In this document: in pieces, positions 9,821 to 18,595 of the stretch | How positions within the stretch are numbered: position 1 is the stretch's first letter | Layout of the letters: each line of letters begins with the position of its first letter | Assembly (NCBI RefSeq): GCF_900094545.1 | Contig: NZ_FMAH01000003.1 | Coordinates: forward strand, 124,001 to 188,000 | DNA from: Martinezella miluonensis | GTDB taxonomy: Bacteria; Pseudomonadota; Alphaproteobacteria; Rhizobiales; Rhizobiaceae | Length of the DNA: 64,000 nucleotides | Reading direction: 5' to 3' | Made by a program: the position numbers and the translations under genes | The notes under the pieces: model-generated | Seen by the model: only the letters and a program-made list of their open reading frames with translations | Database searches by the model: none | What the model was told of the DNA's origin: nothing

Positions 9821-9934
9821 GGTCGCTCTTAGAGGTCGGACAATCGATAATGCTGGCGATAATGCCGGGGTGACGTTCATCGTGATGCCGATCAGGAAAC
9901 GAATGTTCCTGATCGCAGCAGCGAATCCCTCATC

Positions 9935-10627
9935 TCATTCCGGCTCGCGAAGACGATAGCCGACGCCAGTTTCGGTGGTGATATAGTGGGGCTGATCGGG
10001 GATATGCTCGATCTTCTGCCTGAGCTGGCGGACATAGACACGCAAATACTGCACGTCCGCGGCTGGCCCCCAGATCTGCTTCAACAGGAACTGATGGGTC
10101 AGCACCTTGCCGGCGTGCTGGGCGAGCACGCGCAGGATATCATACTCCTTCGGCGACAGCTTGATCTCGCTGCCATCGACCCTGACGATGCGCTTGACCA
10201 GATCGATCGAGAGGCCGCCGGTCTGGAAGATCGCCTTTTCTCCCTGCTGCTGCAGTCGGTGGCGCAGGGCGACGCGAATGCGCGCCGCAAGCTCGTTGAC
10301 GCCAAAAGGCTTGGTTATGTAGTCGTCCGCACCGCTTTCCAGTGCCTTGACGATGCCGGCCTCATCGGTGCGGCTCGACAGGATGACGACGGGGATCTGC
10401 ATGCCGTCCTCGCGCCATTCCATGAGCAGGTCCTGGCCGGATTTGTCGGGTAGCCCGAGATCGAGCACGACCAAATCTGGTCGGTCCTCATCCACGGAGG
10501 CCTGCGCGGCGGCGGCATTCTGGGCCTCGTTGACAACGTAGCCCTGGGCACCGAGGCCGACACGCAGCAGTTTGCGGATCGGCGGTTCGTCATCGACGAC
10601 GAGAATCTTGACGGCAGTCGTGTTCAT
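9935..10627 (-). CDS. kdpE: KdpE response regulator
   Basis: A 230-residue OmpR-type regulator. The receiver domain has the acidic pair VVDDEP, the phospho-acceptor D56 in VVLDLGLP and the conserved Lys in YITKPFG. The C-terminal winged helix includes LSPKEYDILRVLAQHAGKVL and YVRQLRQKIE, typical of KdpE. It activates kdp transcription when phosphorylated by KdpD. The start codon overlaps the kdpD stop by four bases (ATGA), indicating coupled translation. Confidence 0.94.
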   Translation of the reverse strand: MNTTAVKILVVDDEPPIRKLLRVGLGAQGYVVNEAQNAAAAQASVDEDRPDLVVLDLGLPDKSGQDLLMEWREDGMQIPVVILSSRTDEAGIVKALESGADDYITKPFGVNELAARIRVALRHRLQQQGEKAIFQTGGLSIDLVKRIVRVDGSEIKLSPKEYDILRVLAQHAGKVLTHQFLLKQIWGPAADVQYLRVYVRQLRQKIEHIPDQPHYITTETGVGYRLREPE

Positions 10628-13335
10628 TTCAATTCATCCAGCTTCGGGACATCCGTTGGTCTTGGCATACGGATGGTGAAAACCGCCCCTTGGCGATCCG
10701 TTCTATTGCCGGCGGCAATGGTGCCGCCCATGGCCTCGACAAAGCCGCGGCAGATGGACAGGCCAAGGCCGGTGCCCGCCCTCACCTGATCGCCCTTGCG
10801 CACGCGGTAGAACGTATCGAAGACACGCTCGAGATCGGCGGGCGGGATGCCGAGCCCCTCGTCCATGACCCGGAAGACGATATTGTCGATATCGGCCCAG
10901 GCCTCGAGACGAATAGCTGAACCCTCCGGGGCATATTTGGCGGCGTTGTCGAGCAGGTTGAACAGAACTTGCTCGAACAGAACCGGATCGACCTTCACCA
11001 TCGGCAGATCGGCAGGTATCTGGACCTCTACGCGGTGGCGGCTGAGGATCTTCTCGGCGCGCCGAAGCGCGCTGCCAACGATATCGCCGCCATAATGCAG
11101 AGCATAATTGGGCTCCATCGCCCCGGATTCGATCTTGGTCATATCGAGCAGGTTGACGATGAAGCGATTGAGCCGTTCGGATTCGTCGATAACGGTCGAC
11201 AGAAGATCAACACGATCCTCGTGCGGCAGCGTTTCCAAGTAATCGCGCAGCGTTCCCGCCGCACCCATGATCGCGGCAAGCGGCGTTTTCAGGTCATGCG
11301 AAATGGAGGTCAGCAGCGCGGAGCGCAGCCTATCCGCCTCGACGGCCAGCTTGGCCCGGTCGACGTCGGCCACCAACTGCACGCGCTCGATGGCAAGGGC
11401 TGCCTGATCGGCCAGGGCATCGAGTAGCCGCTGCTGCTCCGGCGTCAGGAGCGGCCCGTCGCGGCGGTCATTGTCGAGACCGATGACGCCGACGGCGGTG
11501 CGGCCCGTGCGCAGCGGCACGTATAGGCGCTTGGCGCCGGGCAAAGTATCGGCGCCGCGCCCGGCCGCATGATTGTGCTCCCATGCCCAGCGCGCCGCCG
11601 CGATATCGGCGTCGTCGAGCGTGTCATCAGGCGGATAGCCGGCCTTGACGGCAATGGTGCCGTATTCCGGCAGAAGCAGGACGACCCGCAATTTGAGCAT
11701 CGAGGCAAGCTGAAAGGCCGTTGCCCACAGCACGTCGTCGAGCGTACCGGTGCCGGCGAGCTTCTTCGAAAACAGATAAAGGTCCTCGGTCGTTCGCGCC
11801 CGCTGGCGCGCGGCGGCCGCTTGCCGCTGCACCGTTGCCGTCAGATTGCTGGCGATAATCGCGACACCGAGGAAGAAGAAGAAGGCGAGCACGCTCTCGG
11901 GATCGCTGATCGTCAGCGTATAGCGCGGCGTCAGGAAGAAGAAATTGAAGGCGAGCGCGCCGAGAATACAGGAATAGAGCGCCGGGCGCAGGCCCTGCGT
12001 TACCGCGCTGGCCAGGACCGCCATCAGGAAAACGAGCGCCAGGTTCCGGACATCCAGCACCTGATCGAGGATGACGCAGAAGCCCAGCGCGATGGCGACA
12101 TAGAGCGTTGCCAGAGCGTAGCCGCGCAACTGGAAAGGAGGCGGCGAAGGCGCCACTTTGACGCCGCGCCTTGTAGCCTCACCATCCGCATCGCTGCCGG
12201 AAATGACATGGACGCTGATGTCACCGGCCTTGCGGATGAGATCGTAGGAAACCGAACGGCGAGACCAATCGCGCCAGGACCCGATCTTTGGCGAGCCGAT
12301 GACGATGTGGGTGACATTGTTGCTGGCCGAATGACGAAGCAGTTCCTCTGCCACCTCGCGGCCCGGAAGGGTGATAGCCTCGCCGCCGAGCTGCTCGGCA
12401 AGCCGCAGAGTCGCTGCGATCGTATCGCGCTGCGCCTCCGTCAGGTTGATCGACCGATTGGTTTCGACATAGACGGCAGCCCAGGGCGCGCGCAGACGCG
12501 ACGCCATGCGCGCGGCATAACGCACCAACGAAGCAGATCGCGGGTGTTGATCGATGGAGACCAGCACGCGCTCGCCCGCCGCCCAAGGCCCGGAGATCGC
12601 ATGGGCCTGCATATGGGTCAGAAGCTGATCGTCGACGCGTTGTGCCGTGCGCCTCAGCGCCAGTTCGCGCAGCGCCGTCAGATTGCCGGGTGTGAAATAA
12701 TTGGTCAGCGCCCGCTCGGCCGTCTTCGATACGTAGACCTTGCCGTCGTGCAGACGCTTGATCAGGTCATCCGGCGTCAGGTCGATGATCTCGACGTCAT
12801 CCGCTAGATCGATGATCGAATCCGGCACCGTCTCCCTGACGCGGATGCGGGTGATCTGCGAGACGACGTCATTCAGGCTCTCGACGTGCTGGATATTCAG
12901 CGTCGTATAGACGTCGATGCCACGCTCCAGCAGCTCCTTGACATCGAGGTAGCGCTTCGGATGACGGCTTCCGTGCGCATTCGTATGAGCCAGTTCGTCG
13001 ACCAGCACCAAGCCGGGGCGGCGCTTCAAAATGGCATCGAGATCCATCTCCTCAAGCGCCCGGCCCTTGTAGTCCACTTCCACACGCGGAATGATTTCGA
13101 AGCCGTCGAGCAAGGCCTGCGTTTCGCGCCGGCCATGGGTTTCAACCACACCGACCACCACATCGACGCCATCGGCGACCTTCGCCTTGCCGGAGATCAG
13201 CATCTCATAGGTCTTGCCGACGCCCGGCGCTGCGCCCAGGAAGATTTTCAGCCTGCCGCGTGCCTCGGCATTCGCCTTTTCCAGAAGCGCATCGGGCGAA
13301 GGCCTGCTCATCATGTCCCGGCTGTCATCTGCCAT
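10624..13335 (-). CDS. kdpD: KdpD osmosensitive K+ sensor histidine kinase
   Basis: A protein of 903 residues in the family's domain order: N-terminal KdpD domain with a Walker-like GAAPGVGKTYEM, a Usp-like domain, four membrane helices (DUF4118), a GAF region, HisKA with phospho-acceptor H680 in SISHDLKTPLAAI, and HATPase with NLLDNAAKYAPEG and GTGLGLSI. It senses low K+ or turgor and phosphorylates KdpE. The ATG at 13335 is preceded by AGGAAAG; an in-frame TTG at 13374 would lie inside a hairpin and is less likely. Confidence 0.94.
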   Translation of the reverse strand: MADDSRDMMSRPSPDALLEKANAEARGRLKIFLGAAPGVGKTYEMLISGKAKVADGVDVVVGVVETHGRRETQALLDGFEIIPRVEVDYKGRALEEMDLDAILKRRPGLVLVDELAHTNAHGSRHPKRYLDVKELLERGIDVYTTLNIQHVESLNDVVSQITRIRVRETVPDSIIDLADDVEIIDLTPDDLIKRLHDGKVYVSKTAERALTNYFTPGNLTALRELALRRTAQRVDDQLLTHMQAHAISGPWAAGERVLVSIDQHPRSASLVRYAARMASRLRAPWAAVYVETNRSINLTEAQRDTIAATLRLAEQLGGEAITLPGREVAEELLRHSASNNVTHIVIGSPKIGSWRDWSRRSVSYDLIRKAGDISVHVISGSDADGEATRRGVKVAPSPPPFQLRGYALATLYVAIALGFCVILDQVLDVRNLALVFLMAVLASAVTQGLRPALYSCILGALAFNFFFLTPRYTLTISDPESVLAFFFFLGVAIIASNLTATVQRQAAAARQRARTTEDLYLFSKKLAGTGTLDDVLWATAFQLASMLKLRVVLLLPEYGTIAVKAGYPPDDTLDDADIAAARWAWEHNHAAGRGADTLPGAKRLYVPLRTGRTAVGVIGLDNDRRDGPLLTPEQQRLLDALADQAALAIERVQLVADVDRAKLAVEADRLRSALLTSISHDLKTPLAAIMGAAGTLRDYLETLPHEDRVDLLSTVIDESERLNRFIVNLLDMTKIESGAMEPNYALHYGGDIVGSALRRAEKILSRHRVEVQIPADLPMVKVDPVLFEQVLFNLLDNAAKYAPEGSAIRLEAWADIDNIVFRVMDEGLGIPPADLERVFDTFYRVRKGDQVRAGTGLGLSICRGFVEAMGGTIAAGNRTDRQGAVFTIRMPRPTDVPKLDELK

Positions 13336-13358
13336 CGGTGGGTTGTCTTTCCTGACGA

Positions 13359-13386
13359 GGTTGAGATGGCGCAAGCCGTCTCAACC
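13359..13386 (-). other. Hairpin between kdpC and kdpD
   Basis: An inverted repeat with 12-base arms (GGTTGAGATGGC, 13359-13370; GCCGTCTCAACC, 13375-13386), one mismatch and a four-base loop. It lies in the 59-base gap between kdpC and kdpD, just upstream of the kdpD ribosome site. No T-run follows on the minus strand, so it is not a classic terminator. It may be an mRNA processing or stabilising stem that lowers sensor expression relative to the transporter. Confidence 0.6.
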
Positions 13387-13394
13387 TGCTCAAC

Positions 13395-14000
13395 TTACTG
13401 TTTCATAGAAGCATCAAGTGCCTGATTCAATGCCAGTACGTTGACAAGGGGCTCGCCGAGAACACCGAGCTCTCTGGACTCGATGGAGGCATCGACGATC
13501 GACTTGAGCTTGGCCTGGTCCATGTTGCGCGCCTTGGCCACGCGCGGGATCTGGAAATAGGCGGCATCCGGCGAAATATCCGGGTCGAGACCGCTGCCCG
13601 AGGTCGTCACCAGATCCATCGGAACCGGCATGTTCGGGTTCTGCGCTTGCAATGTCGCGGCATCGCCCTTGATGCGGGTGATCAGGCTCGAATTGGTCGG
13701 CCCCAGGTTGGAGGCCCCGGAATTGGCGGCGTTGTAGGGCGCTGCAACCGATTTAGTCGGGTCATTCGGGTCTGCGGCGGTCGTGGCCGACGGGCGACCA
13801 TGGAAATAGCCGTCGCTGGTGAAGTTCTGGCCGATGAGGCTGGAACCGATCACCTTGCCGTCCTTCTCCACCAGGCTGCCGTTTGCCTGATGGGAAAAGA
13901 GCGCCTGGGAGACACCTGTCATGGCGAGCGGATAGGCAAGGCCGGTCAGGACGGTCGTGGCGACGATCATGACGATAGCGGGTCTGATTTGCTTGAGCAT
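13395..14000 (-). CDS. kdpC: K+-transporting ATPase subunit KdpC
   Basis: A 201-residue subunit with a single N-terminal transmembrane helix (about residues 9-30) and a periplasmic domain. KdpC signatures include LTGLAYPLAMTGVSQ, SSLIGQNF, FHGRPSAT and TSGSGLDPDISPDAA. It stabilises ATP binding by the KdpFABC complex. The ATG has an AAGGAG ribosome site at ideal spacing. It follows kdpB after 12 bases. Confidence 0.95.
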   Translation of the reverse strand: MLKQIRPAIVMIVATTVLTGLAYPLAMTGVSQALFSHQANGSLVEKDGKVIGSSLIGQNFTSDGYFHGRPSATTAADPNDPTKSVAAPYNAANSGASNLGPTNSSLITRIKGDAATLQAQNPNMPVPMDLVTTSGSGLDPDISPDAAYFQIPRVAKARNMDQAKLKSIVDASIESRELGVLGEPLVNVLALNQALDASMKQ

Positions 14001-14012
14001 GGTGCAAACTCC

Positions 14013-16100
14013 TTAGACGAGGCCGATGGCGGTGATCGCCATGTCGATGGCCTTGATGCCGATGAAGGGTACGATGATGCCGCCGAGACCATAGATCAGC
14101 AGGTTGCGGCTGAGCAGCGCGCCGGCGCCGATCGGCCGGTAGCGAACGCCCTTCAGCGACAGCGGGATCAGCGCAACGATGATCAGCGCATTGAAGATGA
14201 TGGCCGAGAGAATGGCGCTTTGCGGCGTCGCAAGGCCCATGATGTTCAGCGTCTTCAGCTGCGGATAGAAGGCGATGAACATGGCCGGGATGATGGCGAA
14301 ATACTTCGCGATATCATTGGCGATGGAGAAGGTGGTCAGAGCGCCGCGGGTCATCAGCAACTGCTTGCCGATCTCGACGATCTCGATCAGCTTCGTCGGG
14401 TCGCTGTCGAGGTCGACCATGTTGCCGGCCTCGCGGGCGGCCACAGTGCCGGTATTCATGGCGACGCCGACATCGGCCTGGGCAAGCGCGGGAGCGTCGT
14501 TCGTGCCGTCGCCGCACATGGCGACGAGCTTGCCCTTGGACTGCTCCTCACGCATCAGCGCCAGTTTCATTTCCGGGGTCGCCTGGGCGAGGAAGTCGTC
14601 TACACCGGCTTCCGCGGCGATGGCAGCTGCCGTCAGCGGGTTGTCACCCGTGATCATGACGGTGCGGATGCCCATGCGGCGCAGTTCGGCAAAGCGCTCG
14701 CGGATGCCGCCCTTGATGATGTCCTTGAGATGGATAACGCCGAGCAAACGACCGTCGCGAGCAACGGCAAGCGGCGTGCCGCCGGCCTTTGCGATCTCGT
14801 CAGCAATCGCCTGCAGTTCGCGAAGCATCTCGCTCGAGGTTCGCGAGATCACTGTCGTACCGTCGGTTCCGCCATTGGCGGCGCCATCCACATAGGCCAG
14901 CACGGCATCGACGGCGCCCTTGCGGATCGAGGATCCTTCCAGATCGACACCGCTCATGCGGGTCTGTGCGGTGAACGGAACGAAGGTCGCCTTCAGGCTC
15001 GTCATGTCACGGCCACGGATCGCATATTTTTCCTTGGCGAGCACGACGATCGAGCGTCCCTCGGGCGTTTCGTCGGCAAGCGAGGCAAGCTGCGCTGCAT
15101 CGGCCAGATCCTGTTCGCTAATGCCGCGAACCGGGCGGAAAGCCGTTGCCTGGCGATTGCCGAGGGTGATCGTGCCGGTCTTGTCGAGCAGCAGGGTGTC
15201 GACGTCGCCGGCGGCCTCGACGGCGCGGCCGGACATCGCGAGCACGTTGAAGCGGACCAGGCGATCCATGCCGGCAATACCGATCGCCGACAGCAGCGCG
15301 CCGATGGTGGTCGGGATCAGCGTCACGAACAGCGCAACGAGCACGACCGTCTGAATCGAGCCACCGGCATAGGCGGCAAAGCTCGGGATCGTGACGGTCG
15401 CCAGCACGAAGATCAGCGTCATGCCTGCAAGCAGGATGTTGAGCGCGATTTCGTTCGGCGTCTTCTGCCGCTCGGCACCTTCGACCAGCGCGATCATGCG
15501 GTCGATGAAGGTCGAGCCGGCGGCAGCGGTGATGCGCACGCGGATCTCGTCCGACAGGACCTGTGTACCACCGGTCACGGCCGAGCGGTCGCCACCCGAT
15601 TCACGGATGACAGGGGCGGACTCACCGGTGATGGCAGCTTCGTTGACGGAAGCGACACCTTCGATGACTTCACCGTCCGACGGGATGATGTCGCCGGCCT
15701 CGACGAGAACGACATCGCCGACCTTCAGGCTGGTGCCCGGCACCATCTTGTAATCGGTGCGGCTATTGCCGACGAGCAGCTTTGCCTGGGTTTCGGTACG
15801 CGACTTGCGCAGCGAATCCGCCTGCGCCTTGCCGCGACCTTCCGCAACGGCCTCGGCGAAATTGGCAAACAGCACCGTGAACCACAGCCAGATGTTGATC
15901 TGCAGCGAGAAGGCGAGATTGCCGCCGCCGGTGACGAGGTCGCGCAGGAAGAGGACGGTCGTCAGTGCCGAAACGACGGCGACCACGAACATGACAGGGT
16001 TCTTAGCAAGCGTGCGCGGGTTCAACTTCTTGAAAGAAGCGCCGATCGCCGGAACGAGGATGCGAGAATCCAGAATACTCGCTGATTTTAACTGGCTCAT
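14013..16100 (-). CDS. kdpB: K+-transporting P-type ATPase subunit KdpB
   Basis: A 695-residue P-type ATPase. The phosphorylated Asp is D306 in LLLDKTGT; the actuator loop TGES lies at 158-161; the hinge [19 protein letters not shown] and the K+-ATPase-specific [12 protein letters not shown] are present. It hydrolyses ATP to drive K+ uptake through KdpA. The Ser of TGES, the inhibitory phosphorylation site described for the E. coli enzyme, is conserved. The ATG follows GGAG at seven bases. Confidence 0.96.
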   Translation of the reverse strand: MSQLKSASILDSRILVPAIGASFKKLNPRTLAKNPVMFVVAVVSALTTVLFLRDLVTGGGNLAFSLQINIWLWFTVLFANFAEAVAEGRGKAQADSLRKSRTETQAKLLVGNSRTDYKMVPGTSLKVGDVVLVEAGDIIPSDGEVIEGVASVNEAAITGESAPVIRESGGDRSAVTGGTQVLSDEIRVRITAAAGSTFIDRMIALVEGAERQKTPNEIALNILLAGMTLIFVLATVTIPSFAAYAGGSIQTVVLVALFVTLIPTTIGALLSAIGIAGMDRLVRFNVLAMSGRAVEAAGDVDTLLLDKTGTITLGNRQATAFRPVRGISEQDLADAAQLASLADETPEGRSIVVLAKEKYAIRGRDMTSLKATFVPFTAQTRMSGVDLEGSSIRKGAVDAVLAYVDGAANGGTDGTTVISRTSSEMLRELQAIADEIAKAGGTPLAVARDGRLLGVIHLKDIIKGGIRERFAELRRMGIRTVMITGDNPLTAAAIAAEAGVDDFLAQATPEMKLALMREEQSKGKLVAMCGDGTNDAPALAQADVGVAMNTGTVAAREAGNMVDLDSDPTKLIEIVEIGKQLLMTRGALTTFSIANDIAKYFAIIPAMFIAFYPQLKTLNIMGLATPQSAILSAIIFNALIIVALIPLSLKGVRYRPIGAGALLSRNLLIYGLGGIIVPFIGIKAIDMAITAIGLV

Positions 16101-16148
16101 AAGAGGCTCCAGCGTGAAGAGGAAAACGTCAGATCGGAACGCTGCCGA

Positions 16149-16310
16149 TCAGCCGATTAGAAATCCGAAGATGACAAGACCGAGGAACAGGGCAACCATC
16201 GCCAACAAAATGGCGTCTGAAGCGCAGGTTATTCCGGCCGGGCCACGCCCCCTGTCGAAGGGGCGTGGATCGATGACTTTTCGAAGCCTGGCCAAAAGCG
16301 GTTGGCTCAT
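16149..16310 (-). CDS. Small single-helix membrane protein within kdp operon
   Basis: A 53-residue open frame between kdpA and kdpB, preceded by AAGGAA seven bases before the ATG. The N-terminal half is basic (LLARLRKVIDPRPFDRGRG), the C-terminal half is one hydrophobic helix (about residues 33-52), ending LVIFGFLIG. It lies 11 bases after kdpA and 48 before kdpB on the same strand, so it is co-transcribed. It has no counterpart in the classical kdpFABC order known to me. A KdpF-like accessory subunit is a natural guess, but the function is unknown. Confidence 0.6.
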   Translation of the reverse strand: MSQPLLARLRKVIDPRPFDRGRGPAGITCASDAILLAMVALFLGLVIFGFLIG

Positions 16311-16321
16311 GACATCATTCC

Positions 16322-18025
16322 TTAAAAGGTCTGGCCTGCGATCATCGCCAAATGGTCTACGATCGGTCCGAGCGCGAGTGCCGGGAAGAAGGTCAGGCCG
16401 CCGACGATGAGGATAGTACCGACCAGCAGGCCGACGAAGAGCGGACCGTCTGTCGGGAAGGTGCCGGCCGAGGCGGGTACCGTCTTCTTGGTGATCAGCG
16501 AGCCGGCAATCGCAAGCGCGGGAACGATGACCAGGAAGCGACCGATCAGCATAACGAGACCGAGCGTGATGTTGTACCAAGGCGTATTACCGGACAGGCC
16601 ACCGAAGGCCGAGCCGTTGTTTGCCGCCGCCGAGCTGTAGGCGTAGAGGATTTCCGAGAAGCCATGCGGGCCGGAATTGCCGACAGAGGCGACGGCGGAG
16701 GGCAGCACAGCGGAAATGGCGGTGAAAATCAGCATACCAAAGGGCAGGCAAAGCACGGCAAGCATTGCCATCTTCACTTCCTTGGCTTCGATCTTCTTGC
16801 CGAGATATTCCGGCGTGCGGCCGACCATCAGGCCCGCAACGAAAATGGCGATGATGACGAACATGATGATGCCGTAGAAACCGGCACCAACGCCGCCGAT
16901 GATGACTTCACCGAGTTGCAGGTTGATAAGGGGGATCATGCCGCCAAGTGCGGTGAAGCTGTCGAGCATGCCGTTGACCGCACCACAGGACGCCGCGGTG
17001 GTGATGACGGCGAACAGTGAGGAGGCAGCGATGCCGAAGCGGACTTCCTTGCCTTCCATATTACCGCCCTGAATGCCGAGCGCATGAACGAGCGGATTGC
17101 CGGCAGCTTCTGCCCAGTAGGTGACGATCACACCTGCAATGAACAGCGTGCCCATCGCAGCCAGAATGGCCCAGCCTTGACGCTGGCTACCGACCATGCG
17201 ACCGAACACGTTGGTCAGCGCCGCACCGATGACGAAGATCGTCAACATCTGGATGAAGTTGCTGAGCGCATCGGGATTCTCAAACGGGTGGGCGGAGTTA
17301 GCGTTGAAGAAACCGCCGCCATTGGTGCCGAGCATCTTGATGGCAAGCTGCGAGGCAACCGGGCCGACGGCGATCGTCTGCTGTGCACCTTCAAGCGTCG
17401 TCGCATTGACATAGGGCCCGAGCGTCTGCGGAACGCCGAGATAGACGTATACCACCGTCAAAACGATACACATCGGCAGCAGGACGTAGAGCGTCGCGCG
17501 GGTCATATCGACCCAGAAATTGCCGATCGCCTTGCCCGAGGCGCGCGAGAAGGCGCGAATCAAGGCGATGGCGATGGCAATACCGGTCGCTGCGGACACG
17601 AAGTTCTGCACCGTCAGGCCGGCCATCTGCACGAGGTAGGACATCGTGCTCTCGCCACCATAGTTCTGCCAATTGGTATTGGTGACGAAGCTGGTCGACG
17701 TGTTGAAGGACAAGTACGGGTCGAGCGAAGTCATGCCGGCCGGGTTGTACGGCAGGCTGCCCTGCAATCGCTGAAGGAGGTAAAGCACGATGAAGCCGGC
17801 AAGGCTGAACAGCAGCATGGAGACCGAATAAGTCGTCCAGTGCTGCTCTTCACGTTCGTTCGTTCCGGACAAACGATAAAGCCCCCGCTCCACCGGACCG
17901 AAGACGTAGGAAAGGAGTGTGCGCTCGCCCGTAAAGACACGCGTCATGTAACCGCCAAGCGGTTTGACGAGCAGGAGAAGGATCCCGATGAAGATCAGGA
18001 TCTGAAGCCATCCGTTGAGGGTCAT
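16322..18025 (-). CDS. kdpA: K+-transporting ATPase subunit KdpA
   Basis: A 567-residue polytopic protein with about ten transmembrane helices. KdpA selectivity-filter regions are recognisable: [54 protein letters not shown] and [16 protein letters not shown]. It forms the potassium channel of the KdpFABC pump. It follows kdpF after 27 bases. Confidence 0.96.
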   Translation of the reverse strand: MTLNGWLQILIFIGILLLLVKPLGGYMTRVFTGERTLLSYVFGPVERGLYRLSGTNEREEQHWTTYSVSMLLFSLAGFIVLYLLQRLQGSLPYNPAGMTSLDPYLSFNTSTSFVTNTNWQNYGGESTMSYLVQMAGLTVQNFVSAATGIAIAIALIRAFSRASGKAIGNFWVDMTRATLYVLLPMCIVLTVVYVYLGVPQTLGPYVNATTLEGAQQTIAVGPVASQLAIKMLGTNGGGFFNANSAHPFENPDALSNFIQMLTIFVIGAALTNVFGRMVGSQRQGWAILAAMGTLFIAGVIVTYWAEAAGNPLVHALGIQGGNMEGKEVRFGIAASSLFAVITTAASCGAVNGMLDSFTALGGMIPLINLQLGEVIIGGVGAGFYGIIMFVIIAIFVAGLMVGRTPEYLGKKIEAKEVKMAMLAVLCLPFGMLIFTAISAVLPSAVASVGNSGPHGFSEILYAYSSAAANNGSAFGGLSGNTPWYNITLGLVMLIGRFLVIVPALAIAGSLITKKTVPASAGTFPTDGPLFVGLLVGTILIVGGLTFFPALALGPIVDHLAMIAGQTF

Positions 18026-18052
18026 GGAAGTAACTTTCCCTATCCAGCGCCG

Positions 18053-18142
18053 TTAGAAGCGCTCGGGACGAATGAGAGCGTAGATCAGGTAGGCGGTGAG
18101 AAAGAGCGTCACGCCGCCACCGAGAATGTAATCGAGAAGCAT
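18053..18142 (-). CDS. kdpF: KdpF, small K+-ATPase subunit
   Basis: A 29-residue single-helix peptide starting MLLDYILGGGVTLFL and ending ALIRPERF. The Tyr-x-x-x-Leu-Ile-x-Pro-Glu-Arg-Phe end is the hallmark of KdpF, which packs against KdpA and stabilises the complex. GGAGAG precedes the ATG at seven bases, and kdpA follows directly. It is shorter than usual gene-calling limits. Confidence 0.9.
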   Translation of the reverse strand: MLLDYILGGGVTLFLTAYLIYALIRPERF

Positions 18143-18156
18143 TGCCGTCTCTCCGA

Positions 18157-18240
18157 TTAGAGGCTGTCGCAGGCCTTGGTGTAAGCGACGCAAAGGAGGA
18201 AAAATAAGACGCCGATCCCGACAAGAATTATGTCCATCAT
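18157..18240 (-). CDS. Small kdp-leader membrane peptide
   Basis: A 27-residue peptide (MMDIILVGIGVLFFLLCVAY then TKACDSL) starting 14 bases upstream of kdpF and preceded by AAGGA. It is one hydrophobic helix with a C-terminal polar tail containing Cys and Leu. From memory, similar peptides with a hydrophobic helix, FF pair and C-x-x-L end occur before kdpF in other bacteria, often labelled potassium ATPase-associated. It is the first gene of the operon. Role unknown; a membrane subunit or a leader affecting kdpF translation are both possible. Confidence 0.65.
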   Translation of the reverse strand: MMDIILVGIGVLFFLLCVAYTKACDSL

Positions 18241-18409
18241 TGATCGCGATTCCTTGATTGTTATTGTTGACTGCAGAAACGACGAGGGAGCGCTCTCGGT
18301 GAAAGCGCCTCTTTCATTCTGCCGAGGTGAAGCGCACTTCGCGTGCATCTTCGACACGCAATATGCGACCGAACGGCATTAAGGTTCGAGACGGCCGGAG
18401 AACGGAAGA

Positions 18410-18426
18410 TATAAAAATCTTATAAA
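18410..18426 (-). promoter_or_regulatory. KdpE-like box upstream of kdp operon
   Basis: On the minus strand the sequence reads TTTATA-AGATT-TTTATA, a direct repeat with an 11-base period about 170 bases upstream of the first kdp peptide. The E. coli KdpE site, as I recall it, has the same layout (TTTATA-N5-TTTACA). The stretch is strikingly AT-rich within a GC-rich gap, in the right place for an activator site. The rest of the gap (18241-18409) must hold the core promoter, which I could not place with confidence. Confidence 0.6.
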
Positions 18427-18518
18427 TGCCGGGGCGGACCGGCATGGCAGGAAGCGGTCTTTGTACGCCACCCCGGGCCCGGCGGCTTCGATCAGCTGAT
18501 CGAGCGCGATTCAGCCGG

Positions 18519-18545
18519 GCCTGCCCGCGATTGACGCGGGCAGGC
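18519..18545. terminator. Strong GC hairpin downstream of alcohol dehydrogenase
   Basis: Perfect 11-base arms (GCCTGCCCGCG and CGCGGGCAGGC) around a five-base loop, 51 bases past the stop of the leftward alcohol dehydrogenase gene. No T-run follows, so it may act with Rho or as an mRNA 3' stabiliser. A separate 16-base palindrome, TCGATCAGCTGATCGA, lies at 18488-18503. Confidence 0.5.
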
Positions 18546-18595
18546 ATCCGCAAAGCATGGCGCAATTGCATTCAACCGCATGACGTCAAGCAAGG

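Noticed and set aside
11569..12807. 412-codon plus-strand frame opposite kdpD
   Set aside because: Antisense shadow of kdpD with no domain and no ribosome site.
13647..16085. Very long open frame on the plus strand (812 codons) opposite kdpC/kdpB
   Set aside because: It is the mirror of strongly conserved kdpB coding sequence in high-GC DNA; its product is low-complexity (Asp/Arg/Gly/His-rich) and has no domain.
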